A stretch of DNA of 64,000 bases from Rapana venosa. Lineage: Eukaryota; Mollusca; Gastropoda; Neogastropoda; Muricidae. The translations under genes were made by a program, and so were the position numbers. The notes under the pieces were generated by a model that did no database searches, had not been told where the DNA came from, and saw only the letters and a list, made by a program, of their open reading frames with translations. Where the stretch lies: positions 35,919,177 through 35,983,176 of the forward strand of contig CM054151.1 of assembly GCA_028751875.1 (NCBI GenBank). Reading direction: 5' to 3'. Shown in pieces: positions 1-10,339 of the stretch. The first letter of the stretch is position 1; each line of letters opens with the position of its first letter.

Positions 1-239
1 GCCCACGCTGCGCCATGAATGTAGTCATCAGAAAATAATACAGCAGCCGCCAGTCAATCAGAAAGGAGAATGGGCTGTCTATGTCCTGCTTTAGGAAAAG
101 TAGAAGAAAACACTTCTGATGTTAGTAAGATTCTAAGAGAGAATAAAAATAATTCTGGAGATGCCATCACTGCTGTTCTGAAAGGAGTGTTTATTCATGA
201 TTACATGATTACCAACACAGTAACCTGTCTGTTTCTCTC

Positions 240-331
240 TTCCTTATAGAAAGCATGAGGTGCGTGTGTGTGCGTGTGTGTGTACGTGTGTGCGTATGTG
301 TGTGTGTGAGTGAGAGAGAAAAAGAAAGAGG

Positions 332-362
<31 letters not shown>

Positions 363-372
363 TGGGAGACAG
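240..372. repeat. GT then GA microsatellite
   Basis: Alternating GTGC/GTGT repeats run directly into a (GA)n tract. The rest of 1-560 shows nothing recognisable. Confidence 0.9.
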
Positions 373-559
373 AGAATATGGCTCTCCTGAAGAAAGGCAG
401 CCTATAACTATGCCCAAACTATTTCACCATAAGCCTCATGAGCCATCCGAGTAAGTCATGCTAAGAATCCTCACAACTACACGGAAGCCACAAGATGAAG
501 GGATCAAAGACGAGCAGGCAGATTTAGAGCAGGAAGGAGCACAACAGAGCAAAATTGCA

Positions 560-760
560 ACCCTAGAATACTCTGCAACGGCAACGAGATCTTTGCCATG
601 GCTTTGTGCAGTTTAAGATGGTGTTCAACAAAGATTGGCGAGCAGCTTTGTGGGCAACCATGCGGCATCACCGCCATCCTGATCAGAACCATAGAATGCT
701 TCCATGGCAAGGCAACAGCGCAGTCTACCATCAAAACAGCAGAGTAGAATGGCTTCTAGT
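560..760 (+). mobile_element. LINE reverse transcriptase fragment
   Basis: A plus-strand reading around 612-760 gives FKMVFNKDWRAALWATM and, after a frame change, a KATSAV-like stretch near 708-725. This matches the start of the RT palm ('DFKKAFDRVW..ALW') of the LINE type seen better preserved at 52134-53165. It is a short, frame-broken remnant with no endonuclease visible. Identification rests on motif resemblance only. Confidence 0.55.
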
Positions 761-904
761 CAAGTCAAGTCAAAAACATTTTAATCATCCCATGAAGGGC
801 AATTACAATACTGACAAGCACATTGATACCTATAATTATCTCACAAGACACAAGAAAAACACATTTTAGATGGTTATAAGCATTCCAAGATAGCTTAAAA
901 AAAT

Positions 905-961
905 ATCATACACAAACCCTGGTGAGCGCGCACACACGCACGCGTACCGACGTACACAACA

Positions 962-1002
<41 letters not shown>

Positions 1003-1209
1003 AATGCAGGATTAAAAGATTGTAAATACCATTGATTGGAAAAGAAATATTTTTTTGTGCGTGCGCGCACGTGCGCATTCACACACACGCGCACACCCAT
1101 ACATACACACACCAATATATGAACACAGTTTTATCACACATACACACACACGTGCACCCGTGCACCATAATGACCATTATCTACTAAAGACATAAACACA
1201 CACACACAC

Positions 1210-1241
<32 letters not shown>

Positions 1242-1350
1242 CACACACACACACACACATACACACACACAATTTAGAAATCATTCTTGAAAGCCAAAAG
1301 CAAGATACAGGAGTACTTATTTTCATTACCGCACACACACACGCACCCAC
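905..1350. repeat. Interrupted (AC)n microsatellite cluster
   Basis: Several AC tracts (about 958-1002, 1070-1110, 1139-1160, 1196-1270 and 1331-1350) are separated by short unique sequence. Cysteine/valine-rich ORFs here are shadows of the repeat. 1350-1770 shows no feature. Confidence 0.9.
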
Positions 1351-1774
1351 GCACTTGACAATCAGGGGGTATATCAGAGAATGTTAAACTGTTTGGTTAG
1401 TACTGTTTGAATTTAAAATTCGAATGACTACTGGAACAAAGGAATTTCTTTTTCTATTTGTGTTACTGTTGGAGCACCGAAAGCGGCGTCCTGAAGGCAA
1501 TAACTGAAATTCCGAAGACATAGCATGGGATGGATCAGCCAAGATGGCAGTCGCTTTGCGCACAAGCTGCTGATCGCAGTACGGCTTGAGATCTCTTTGT
1601 TCTTCTCCAATTATTTTTTTTAGCAGCTTCTAACAATTCTCCGAAGACTATTCTTGTTTTTAACACTAATGTTGTTGTACCAACAGACGAAAACAAAACT
1701 TAGAACACTCTCTATGTAGGACTTGTAGAACAAAGAAAGAATCTTTTTGTCAACAAAAAATTAGTTAAGCTTCC

Positions 1775-2290
1775 TCAGAAAATACATACGTTGTTGTCCT
1801 TTTTGACAATAGCGTCAGTGTTAGCATCCCAGTTTAGTTTGTCATCAATAATAATTCCCAGATACTTATACTTCAAAACATTTTCAGCTTCTTGACTATG
1901 GATGGTAACATGCTCAGGAGTGTGACCCGATCTTCTGAAATCGATAGGAAGATCTTTAGTTTTAGAAACATTTAGCTCCAGATATGCCTCATCACACCAA
2001 TTGACGAAATCAGTGAGGGCTGGACCATGGTTTTGGACAGATCCAGATAAGAGAGACAAAAGAGAACGTCATTGGCAAGTTTTACAAGAAAGGAATTTTC
2101 GTAGCTGCTTCTGCAATCATCTGTGTATAAAATGTACAGAAGTGGCGAGAGAACGCATCCCTGTGGAGAACCCGTACAGGTAAATCTAACCGATGAAGAT
2201 GTCTTATTGGCAAAAACCCGCTGCGGTCTGTTAGTTAAAAATTCAATCAGCCAACGAACAAGTTGATAGTCTACATCAAATTTTGAAAGT
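1775..2290 (-). mobile_element. Non-LTR retrotransposon reverse transcriptase remnant
   Basis: The minus strand from about 2290 to 1775 reads as the middle of a LINE reverse transcriptase. A 'NRPQRVF' stretch is followed by SPQGCVLSPLLYILYTDD (RT motif around 2130-2170). A degenerate active-site box (LANDVLF in place of the usual FADD) and then the thumb stretch ending YKYLGIIIDDKLNW (about 1828-1870) follow. Two frames are needed. The canonical aspartates are not all present, so it is inactive. It looks CR1/jockey-like, but the clade is not resolved. Confidence 0.75.
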
Positions 2291-2329
2291 ATTTTGTGAA
2301 CAAGAACATGAGGCTGCTCTAACCATAAC

Positions 2330-2560
2330 TGGATTATGCGAAGGATGCCTGGTCTCGTCCACCCTTTTCAACATATTATTAAAGAGAATAATGGTTGACG
2401 CACTTGAAACCATGAGAATACAGTCATGAATGGAGGCAGGACAATGGCAAACGTACATTTTGCCGACGATGTTGGCGATCTCTCTGGAAAAGAGCAAGAG
2501 CTAGTCAACTTGGTGACCCACGGAGTTCTGGCTAATTTTTGCCAATGGTTGAGATTTAAA
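2330..2560 (+). mobile_element. LINE reverse transcriptase fragment containing FADD box
   Basis: The plus strand reads STLFNILLKRIMVDALET (about 2352-2405). It then continues in another frame through NGGRTMANVHFADDVGDL (2429-2482), the RT active-site region with the FADD aspartates retained. The same segment of the 52 kb LINE reads LFNVFLENIMQEAL and later NLRFADD, so both belong to one LINE type. It abuts an antisense remnant of a different LINE at 1775-2290. Unique sequence to about 2760 shows nothing. Confidence 0.65.
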
Positions 2561-2759
2561 CCCATGTCTCTACTGACTTTTTTTGCAAAGACAGCTCTCT
2601 ACCCGATAAGCTTTTCTGAGACGAAATCAAGTTTTTAAACATGCAAACAGCATTGAAAAGAGAAACGGATAAAACAAATCTGTCAAGCCATTATCAAGAC
2701 CACATATCACACAGTAGTAACAAATCGAAATAAAAATATAGCAAGTATACGAACCAAAC

Positions 2760-3330
2760 AACTCAAAGACAATGACTGATTATATACTGTAGTAAATACG
2801 CAGGGAAAAAACACGGAAAAAATAAAACCGAAGACAAACAAAAGAGCTTACAAATGAAAGTGCGTATCTGTCCATCGATGAATAATTCACATACGTTTTG
2901 ACGCAGACGACATCTTGTCACGAACAAAGTTTTGATAAATACAAAGCAGACTTTGTCAAGCGGTGAACAAATAAAAAATGTATGAGGGCAGGATATAGTC
3001 CTGTTGCTGTCTTTATAGAAAGAAAAAAGTGTCAAACAGATCAGAAATGCTTTCTAAAAAAATCAGTAAATACAAAAGCATCTAAAAATAAAAGTAAGCA
3101 AAAGAAGAGGATGAAAAATAATGGTAAAAAACAAGGAGAGAAAGAGAGAGAGAGAGAAATGTTGAAAGAAAGAAAGAAAGAAAAAAAGCGATTAATAAAG
3201 AAGGAAAAACAGGAACAGATAATCCAAAGAAAGACAGGAAGATATAAACAAAGAAAGAAAGAAAAGGAAGAGAAAGAAGGGAAAAGGGAAAGAAATACCG
3301 AAACACATAAATAAACAAAAAGAAAGAATG
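2760..3330. repeat. A-rich purine tract (GAAA/GAGA)
   Basis: This stretch is purine-rich on the plus strand, with GAAA and GAGA runs strongest at 3125-3330. The Lys/Glu-rich plus ORF and the Phe/Leu-rich minus ORFs follow from composition and are not called. 3330-3700 holds nothing recognisable. Confidence 0.7.
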
Positions 3331-3715
3331 TAAGAACAAACAATGATAAACAAGCAACATGCAGTGATTGCACCACAATAACAACAATAAAAAAGACATC
3401 CAAGCTGTCCAAATCTCCCAATTATGTCATGCTTTGATTTCTCAACGGAAAGGATGCTGTGTTGATGAAGATATAATAACAAGAAGAACCCAACAAAAGC
3501 AGGCCGTAAAAATTCCAATGTGTTTTCCGACAAATTTCACGTTGACTGACGGATGTATTTTCTACATACTTGCGGAGTTGTTTGAAAAAAAAAAGCATAG
3601 ATTTTTTCAAACAGTGTGTCGTGGCAAATTTTACAGGGTAGCGAAAATCCATAAAGAAATGAACGAATTTTTTATTTAACATCATTTTGCAAGTACGATT
3701 TTAGAATATCCCCAA

Positions 3716-3748
3716 CACACACACCACGCACGCACGCACACACACACG

Positions 3749-3819
<71 letters not shown>

Positions 3820-3875
3820 AAAACACACACACACACAATATATATATATTGTATATATATATATGTATATATATA
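3716..3875. repeat. (AC)n followed by (TA)n microsatellite
   Basis: A long uninterrupted AC tract (about 3736-3816) leads into AC and TA tracts (3838-3874). Confidence 0.95.
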
Positions 3876-4217
3876 TGAGTTCCTTGTTACTGTGTCTTAG
3901 GAGATCAATATCGTCACAAAACCTCAGGCTGCAAAAAGAACTACCAGCAGAAGATACAGTGCTGCGGCTTTCATGGAGTGTCTGTGATTGTTGTAGACCC
4001 CCAGTCAAAAAGAATGGAGTTCAGTGACCTCTCTGGCACTGAGACTAATACTCCCAGCCTGTCTGTATCTTTTGGAGGCTTCAGTGTTACCTGAAGAAGA
4101 AATATGATATTGGCTTGGATTGGGAATTTTGCAGTATATTTTAGATATGTGTGTGTGCGTGGGAGGGGGGGGGGCATGTCTTTGTGAGTGAACATACACG
4201 TTCGGAAGCACAGAGTA

Positions 4218-4310
4218 TCCGCATACATACATACATACATACATACATACATACATACATACATACATACATACATACATACATACATGCATGCATGCAT
4301 ACATACATAG
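4218..4310. repeat. (ACAT)n microsatellite
   Basis: About 20 tandem CATA units end in a short CATG variant block. Confidence 0.95.
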
Positions 4311-4349
4311 CACTGAAAATACCCTAGTCCATACCTTAAATACACTTCT

Positions 4350-4437
4350 TACTTGCTTCTGACTCGGGGAAAATCTCCCTTCTCACTCTACTCGACCTAT
4401 CTGCAGCCTTTGACACTATTGACCATACAATTCTTCT
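4350..4437 (+). mobile_element. CR1/L2-like LINE, part left of the Polinton insertion
   Basis: The plus strand reads GKISLLTLLDLSAAFDTIDH (about 4366-4425), the conserved A-motif region of CR1/L2-type reverse transcriptases. The frame runs straight into the Polinton boundary at 4438. The next part of the same reverse transcriptase resumes after the right end of the Polinton at 23887. The Polinton therefore landed inside an existing LINE copy. Confidence 0.8.
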
Positions 4438-4443
4438 CTACCG
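4438..4443. repeat. Left target-site duplication of the Polinton
   Basis: CTACCG immediately precedes the terminal inverted repeat. CTACCCG follows the right terminal repeat at 23880-23886, the same hexamer with one extra C. A 6-bp duplication is the known signature of Polinton/Maverick integration. Confidence 0.75.
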
Positions 4444-4987
4444 AGAGATAGGTAAAAGCCGAGGCAAGCTCAACCACTTACTGTTTATCCAAAACCAGGC
4501 AACTTTTGGTCCGATTCGGCTTTGCCTCATCGGACCAAAAACTTGCATAGTTTTATATAAAAACTAAGCAGTTTACCTTGACTCGGCTTTTACCCTATCT
4601 CTCTACTAAAACTGAAAGTAATACTAATTTATTTTTGATGGGTAAAACTATAAAATTATGGGAATTTATGCTAAAACAATATCTTATCAAGAACTTGTCA
4701 AGAACTTTATCAACAACTTATTAATAACTAATAAAATATTTTGTCAAGAACTTATTAACAACTTATCAACAACTTATCAAGAACTTGCCAAGAACTTATT
4801 AACAACTAATACAAGATCTTACCAAGAACCTGCCAAGAACCTGCCAAGAACTAAAACAAGAACTATATTAAGAACTTGTCAAGAAATAAACAAGTCCCCA
4901 TCAACAACATTGTTAACAACTTATCAACAACTTGTCAAGAACAACAATAATTATTTTACACAAAATATATTGATAAAGATAGACAAC
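4444..4987. repeat. Left terminal inverted repeat of the Polinton
   Basis: The outer 159 bp (4444-4602) is palindromic: AGAGATAGGTAAAAGCCGAG at the start is answered by CTCGGCTTTTACCCTATCTC near 4582-4601. Inside it (about 4680-4945) lie many short direct repeats of the type TCAAGAACTTGTCAAGAAC. The unit matches 8086-8675 directly and 23400-23879 in inverse orientation. An ATG opens an ORF at 4988. Confidence 0.85.
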
Positions 4988-5013
4988 ATGAATTGCGACG
5001 AACTTTTGTTGAT
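4988..5013 (+). CDS. Start of Polinton ORF1, cut by the assembly gap
   Basis: An ATG just inside the left repeat opens a frame beginning MNCDELLL that is cut by the N run at 5014. The same start region recurs at 8676, where the ORF continues. This first copy preserves the start better than the second, in which an extra A shifts the frame at once. Confidence 0.5.
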
Positions 5014-5513
5014 NNNNNNNNNNNNNNNNNNNNNNNNNNNNNNNNNNNNNNNNNNNNNNNNNNNNNNNNNNNNNNNNNNNNNNNNNNNNNNNNNNNNNNN
5101 NNNNNNNNNNNNNNNNNNNNNNNNNNNNNNNNNNNNNNNNNNNNNNNNNNNNNNNNNNNNNNNNNNNNNNNNNNNNNNNNNNNNNNNNNNNNNNNNNNNN
5201 NNNNNNNNNNNNNNNNNNNNNNNNNNNNNNNNNNNNNNNNNNNNNNNNNNNNNNNNNNNNNNNNNNNNNNNNNNNNNNNNNNNNNNNNNNNNNNNNNNNN
5301 NNNNNNNNNNNNNNNNNNNNNNNNNNNNNNNNNNNNNNNNNNNNNNNNNNNNNNNNNNNNNNNNNNNNNNNNNNNNNNNNNNNNNNNNNNNNNNNNNNNN
5401 NNNNNNNNNNNNNNNNNNNNNNNNNNNNNNNNNNNNNNNNNNNNNNNNNNNNNNNNNNNNNNNNNNNNNNNNNNNNNNNNNNNNNNNNNNNNNNNNNNNN
5501 NNNNNNNNNNNNN
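5014..5513. other. Assembly gap of 500 N
   Basis: Exactly 500 N, a conventional placeholder for a gap of unknown size. It separates the first Polinton left arm from unrelated repeat sequence. Confidence 1.
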
Positions 5514-5549
5514 TACTTTAAAAAATTATCACGGGTCCAATACAATGCT

Positions 5550-5890
5550 TTTAAAATACATTATATCACAATCATACAATGCGATACAATACATTATATC
5601 ACAATACAATACAATGCATTAAAATATATTATATCACAATACAATACAATGCATTAAAATACATTGTATCACAATACAATACAACACAATACATTATATC
5701 ACAATACAATACAATACATATACAATGCATTACAAATACATTACATCACAATACAATACAATGCATTACAAACGATACGATACGGCAAATACAATACAAA
5801 AACATGCAACAGAATGCAATGTAACACAATACAGTACAATGCAAACACGGTACAGTGCATTACAATACAATGCAATACAATCAGTCCAAA
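5550..5890. repeat. Degenerate (ACAAT)n satellite
   Basis: Imperfect repeats of ACAAT/ACAATGC/ATTATATCAC run for about 340 bp right of the gap. ORFs across it are repeat shadows. Confidence 0.85.
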
Positions 5891-6008
5891 AACTATTTCC
5901 ATGACAGAAATTACAGAAACTTGATTTAAAAAAAAATTGTATTCACAGTTGTTGTGCATTTTCCTTCAGAATTATTGTTATTTTTATATTGTTTGATTCT
6001 TGATAGCT

Positions 6009-6042
6009 TGGTGTGTGTTGTGTGTGTGTGTGTGTGTGTGTG

Positions 6043-6081
<39 letters not shown>

Positions 6082-6260
6082 GTGTGTGTTGTGGGTGTGT
6101 GTGTTTGTGTGCGGTGTGGTTGTTTGCCTTTGTGTGTTGTGTTGTTTGTGTGTGTTGTTTGTTTGTCTCTGTGTGTGTGTGTGTTGTTGTGTGTGTGTGG
6201 TGTGTTTTGTGCGCGTTCGTATGTGTGCCTGTGTGTGGGCACACTCACGAGTGTGTGTTT
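6009..6260. repeat. (GT)n microsatellite
   Basis: A long GT tract with GTT and GCGT interruptions. 6260-7150 is mostly unique-looking, with no coding region I can support. Confidence 0.95.
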
Positions 6261-7158
6261 AACGACTGTTACCTTTTATTACGTGTGTTTAAATTGATAT
6301 ACGTCCATATACTCTTAGTTATTTAGATATATACATTTTTACTCAACGTAAATTTTTTTTCAAATTGCGTGTCTGAATGTGTGTGAGTGTGTTTAACTAA
6401 GGTTACCTTTTAAAATGTGCATTCATCTTTGCATTTGTCTGTATTCTATCACTTTCTTAGATATATTTTAATCACTAAAAAACAAATATCCTTTAAACAG
6501 AGGACAATAAGAAATAATTGATTATTTCCCTTTGTTGTGGATTGTTTCATCCGTTCAAAATGAAACAAACTGTTATCATCTTATTTTCCGTTATTTGTTT
6601 TTCTTCGTTTAGCTAGATATGGTTAGATTGAGCCTGTATTCTGTATCTAGCTTGTACACAGATAGGAGGTAAGGTGCCTCAGAGGAGAGGAGGTGACGTA
6701 TGAAGAGCCACGACGATTGTGAAGGAAAAGGCGAAAGAGAAGATGGCTTCAGCAGCAGCGCCCTGATTTCAACAGAAAGGTAAGATACTACTACCTCCTT
6801 CTACCCAGAGAAAGTACCAAGCCAAGTATCATTGTGAGGATATGGATATGGAACTGCAGACTCAGACAAACATGATTTACCAAGTTCACATTGGTGATTT
6901 CCTTGAGGCGTGCCCTGTGGCACTTTTCCCATGACAGAGGAAGAAACACTTCTCTCCAGAACCTGTTCCTCCAACACACCAAAACCTGAGGGCCCGATAT
7001 CTGGCCTACTGACCTGCCGATGATGGGACAAAACTCTTCGGGACCCCTGGAGGGACTAGGGGGGCCTTCAGCGTACCATCTGGCATAAAGCATTTGTCAG
7101 GGCCTAGGAACTTGCGGTCTGAGCGTTTTGACAACGGACGATCATTAAGAGCGTAACA

Positions 7159-7775
7159 GATGATGTCTGGTGTATCTGTATGTACATCGTAACAAGATGA
7201 TGTCTCGTGTATCTGTATGTACATCGTAACAAGATGATGTCTCGTGTATCTGTATGTACATCGTAACAAGATGATGTCTGGTGTATCTGTATGTACATCG
7301 TAACAAGATGATGTTTGGGTATCTGTATGTACAGCGTACCCAAGATGATGTCTGGTGTATCTGTATGTTCATGTAGTAACAAGATGATGTATCGTGTATC
7401 TGTATGTACATCGTAACAAGTGATGTTCTTCGTGTATCTGTATGTACATCGTAACAAGATGATGTCTCGGGTTTCTGTATGTCATTAGTAACAAGATGAT
7501 GGATCGTGTATCTTGTATGGACATGTAACAAGATGATTCTCGTGTATCTGTTTGTACATTCGTAACAAGTAGATGTTCTGGTGTATCTGTATGTACATGT
7601 AACAAGATGATGTTGGTGTATCTGTATGTACATCGTAACCAGATGATATCTGGTGTATTCTGTATGTTACATCGTTAACAAGATGGTGTTTGGTCTGGTG
7701 TATCTGTATGTTACATTGAACAAGATGATTCGTCTCATGTATCTGTTGTACATCGTAACAGATGATGTCTCGTAT
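7159..7775. repeat. 37-bp minisatellite, about 16 units
   Basis: A tandem unit of about 37 bp starts GATGATGTCT and contains GTGTATCTGTATGTACATCG (starts at 7159, 7196 and so on). Later units carry one- or two-base indels. There are no spacers, so it is not a CRISPR array. It lies just outside the second Polinton left arm. 7800-8085 shows nothing further. Confidence 0.9.
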
Positions 7776-8085
7776 TGTATCAGAATGTTAATCGTAGCTA
7801 AATCTTCAAAATCCGGCGATGCCTTTACGAAAAGATTATCTTTCTACCATGGTGTATGCAGCTAGTTCTCGTGAGTCAAAGGCTGTTAGTTCTATGCTGT
7901 TTCCAGGTTGTTACATACATTACACCTAGGCTGTGACATACGATGTTGGCCACATCCTCTGTCCTTGTAAACTGTGTTCATTATGGGTTTACAGATCTTG
8001 CCTGTCTGTATGTTGAGTTGAAAGTGTTTCCATAAGTATAGTGTATATGAAGACTAGCTAAGATAAGGACGTTAAAAAGAGGACA

Positions 8086-8675
8086 AGAGATAGGGAAAAA
8101 AGGGGGTCAAGCTCGACTTAACTTATGTTTATCCCAAACCAGGCAACTTTTGGTCCGATTCGGGCTTCGCCTCGATCGAACCAAAAAACCTTTTTGGCCC
8201 CCCCCCCATAGTTTTATATAAAAACTAAGCAGTTACCTTGACCCCCTTTTTCACTATCTCTCTACTAAACTGAAAGTTATACTAATTTATTTTAATGAGG
8301 CAACAAATAAATTATGGGAATTTATGCTAAACATATCTATCCAAGTACTTGTCAAGAACTTTATTAACAACTTGGTAAAGAACTTTATCAACAACTTATC
8401 AATAACTTATCAAGAACTTGTCAGAATTATTAACAACTTATCAACAAACTTATCAAGAACTGTTTGCCAGAAACTTATTAACAATATATACAAGAACTTA
8501 CCAAGAACTTATCAAGAAACTTATCAAGAGAACTAAAACAAGAAACTCATATTAAGAACTTGTCAAGAAATAAAACAGTCCCCATCAACAATCCTTATCA
8601 ACATCAATCAGACAACTGTCAAGAACAAACATGACAATTATTTTACACAAAATATAATGATAAAGATAGACAAAC
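8086..8675. repeat. Second copy of the Polinton left terminal repeat
   Basis: This repeats 4444-4987 in the same orientation, including the palindromic tip (8086-8261) and the TCAAGAAC-type subterminal repeats (about 8340-8635). The base quality is worse, for example C homopolymers near 8200-8210. The six bases before it (AGGACA) do not match those after the right end, so it is not the partner in the target duplication. Confidence 0.85.
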
Positions 8676-9108
8676 ATGAAATTGCGTCGAACTTTTGTTT
8701 GATGACATCGACTGGTTCTAGTCAAGAAGTAATAACAGATGTGAAGAGTTCTACTGGGATCGAAGGAGAAGTTGTACTCTCTTGCTGTTTTAAATGAAAA
8801 AACAAAGCAATACTTAGGAACACAACTATCAGTTAGAACTGGTGCAGCAGTTATCACACAAGACATTATTAAGTATTTATTAGGTATGAATCTCTTCTTG
8901 GGGGCAAAAATGGTGAAAAGTAGGGCATACTGTTATTGGTCTATCGGCTAAAGCAACAAGTAGGGTCTTTAATGTGGACTCAGAAGCTGACTTTAGCATT
9001 ATTGACCTCTCACAAGATCCTTTGTTGTCAAGAACGCTGGAGACCCTTGGCTGTGATATGTATTACCGTTTTTTGGGCTCTCTGTTAGCACCAGTAGCTG
9101 CTAGATGA
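8676..9108 (+). CDS. Polinton ORF1, unknown protein (frameshifted)
   Basis: I do not recognise this protein. It begins at the inner edge of the terminal repeat. Allowing for several indels, the plus strand gives a Ser/Thr-rich start (TSTGSSQEV), then EKTKQYLGTQLSVRTGAAVI, then YLLGMNLFLG. After a damaged stretch near 8900-8955 it continues with DSEADFSIIDLSQDPLL and ends at a stop at 9106-9108 after LLAPVAAR. Expected length is about 140 residues. No signal peptide or catalytic motif is visible. A position directly inside the left repeat is conserved between both arm copies, so it should be a real gene of the element. The breaks may be sequencing errors. Confidence 0.5.
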
Positions 9109-9109
9109 T

Positions 9110-9620
9110 AACATTAAAACATATAAAATTTAACCACACAGAGAAAGTTGGCGGAACAGATACACAGCCACGAACCAAACAGGAAGCAACTGGGAGGAAT
9201 GTCAAGAACCAAGAGCAAACGCTCCCTTTCCAATGACATCTGTAAACAAAGAAACCTGGGAGAGTTGAAGCTGCAAGAAGGTTAGCAGAATGGAATCGTA
9301 CAGAAAGAAAACACTTTAGCAACCAAGCAAAGAAAAGATCTTATCTGGAGAATATTAGAAAAACAGATGCCTATTGAAACACAGAAAAAAGACACAGCCC
9401 ACCAGAAAACAAACATTCAGTCGTACTTAATATATGGTCTAACAGCTATGGAATTGGTTTTATACAGCCTATAGGTATGGATCAACAAGAAAACCAGCAA
9501 GACAAGAACCACAGCAAGAACAAAAGCCAAACCCACAACCACAACGCAACCATTGTCAAAGAAAAAAGCCTGACAACGATCCATTCAATTGTATTAATAG
9601 TTATGAATTAATAATTTTTA
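9110..9620 (+). other. Possible basic Gln/Asn-rich coding fragment, unrecognised
   Basis: The plus strand shows short open stretches rich in Lys, Gln, Asn and Arg (for example around 9260-9350 and 9480-9600). They change frame and contain stops. It may be the C-terminal part of a neighbouring Polinton gene. No function can be assigned. 9620-9890 has no clear frame. Confidence 0.25.
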
Positions 9621-9894
9621 CTTATAGTAGAACTTGAGTCTAAGACTGCTGTCAATTTGGTCTACCACGTGCCATTATTGGCAGCTGTTTTTTTCTTTTT
9701 TAGGGTCGGTATAATATGTTCGGGAAAGAGCCATTCTAAAAATGATGTCTGCTGATTTAGGGAAAACTAGACTTTGAGGATAGCGCCAAACTAGTTGCGT
9801 AGTTGTTAAAGCATACATGTGCTACAAAGACTTCTTGGAGTAAAGCAGGGAATCATTGCCAGAAAATATTAATACATAATAAAAAGTGGCTTCT

Positions 9895-10275
9895 TTAGTG
9901 ATGATGGTTGGTGGTGCTGTATTTAACGCACTTGCTTGTCAGGCAGAACTACTTGTTTTCTAAATTCTTACAGACGAAGAAAGGAAGAGATATGATAAAA
10001 GCAATTGAACAACTGAACAGAGGCACAGGCAGAAACGAAAGGCCAAAGAATTGCTCAGTTAGACTTTTTAACGGAAAAACTTCGTGAACAAGGACATGCT
10101 GCAAAAAACATTTTCTGATGTTGACGGGGCAATAAAAGGTACTACTTGTGACAGGCAAAACAAATATCTCCTATTACTAAGCCACAGCTTCGAGATTATT
10201 ATCAACCCACTGGAAACCCAGAGAACGGCGAGGTTGTTTTTATTGTGGGTGGGGCATCATGACAATAGTATATTT
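9895..10275 (+). CDS. Small Polinton-associated protein with N-terminal hydrophobic segment
   Basis: In alternating frames the plus strand reads a hydrophobic stretch SLVMMVGGAVFNALA (about 9895-9940) and a charged helix (DEERKR, KAIEQLNR; 9970-10020). It then reads FLTEKLREQGHAAK (about 10065-10106), TFSDVDGAIK (10108-10137), a GKQISPITKPQLRDYYQPTG stretch (10154-10213) and ENGEVVFIVGG. I recall this order (membrane segment, helix, 'DVD.A', 'DYY.P') from uncharacterised proteins of invertebrate Polintons that sit next to the integrase. That is memory, not a search. It is likely membrane- or virion-associated, but this is inference. At least four frame changes. Confidence 0.5.
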
Positions 10276-10339
10276 CTTAGCACAGAAGGTTGGTTAACCA
10301 TCAGGCAATTTTTTTTATTTATTATATTGAACATTGGAT

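Noticed and set aside
3041..3533. Hydrophobic minus-strand ORFs that look like multi-pass membrane proteins
   Set aside because: They are the complement of a purine-rich tract; the Phe/Leu/Ser content follows from composition.
4658..5622. Long ORFs crossing the first gap (likewise 36607-37383 across the second)
   Set aside because: Most of their length is N; openness is an artefact of the placeholder.
6000..6326. Cysteine/valine-rich and threonine/histidine-rich ORFs over GT/AC tracts, also at 866-1115, 25213-25791, 26416-26782 and 47650-47868
   Set aside because: They are direct translations of dinucleotide or trinucleotide repeats in several frames, with no unique protein sequence.
6791..7269. 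Two overlapping minus-strand ORFs with mixed composition
   Set aside because: No recognisable motif. One runs into the minisatellite and neither shows a conserved partner.
7159..7775. CRISPR-like array of 37-bp repeats
   Set aside because: Units are head-to-tail with no unique spacers, and the DNA is eukaryotic. It is a minisatellite.
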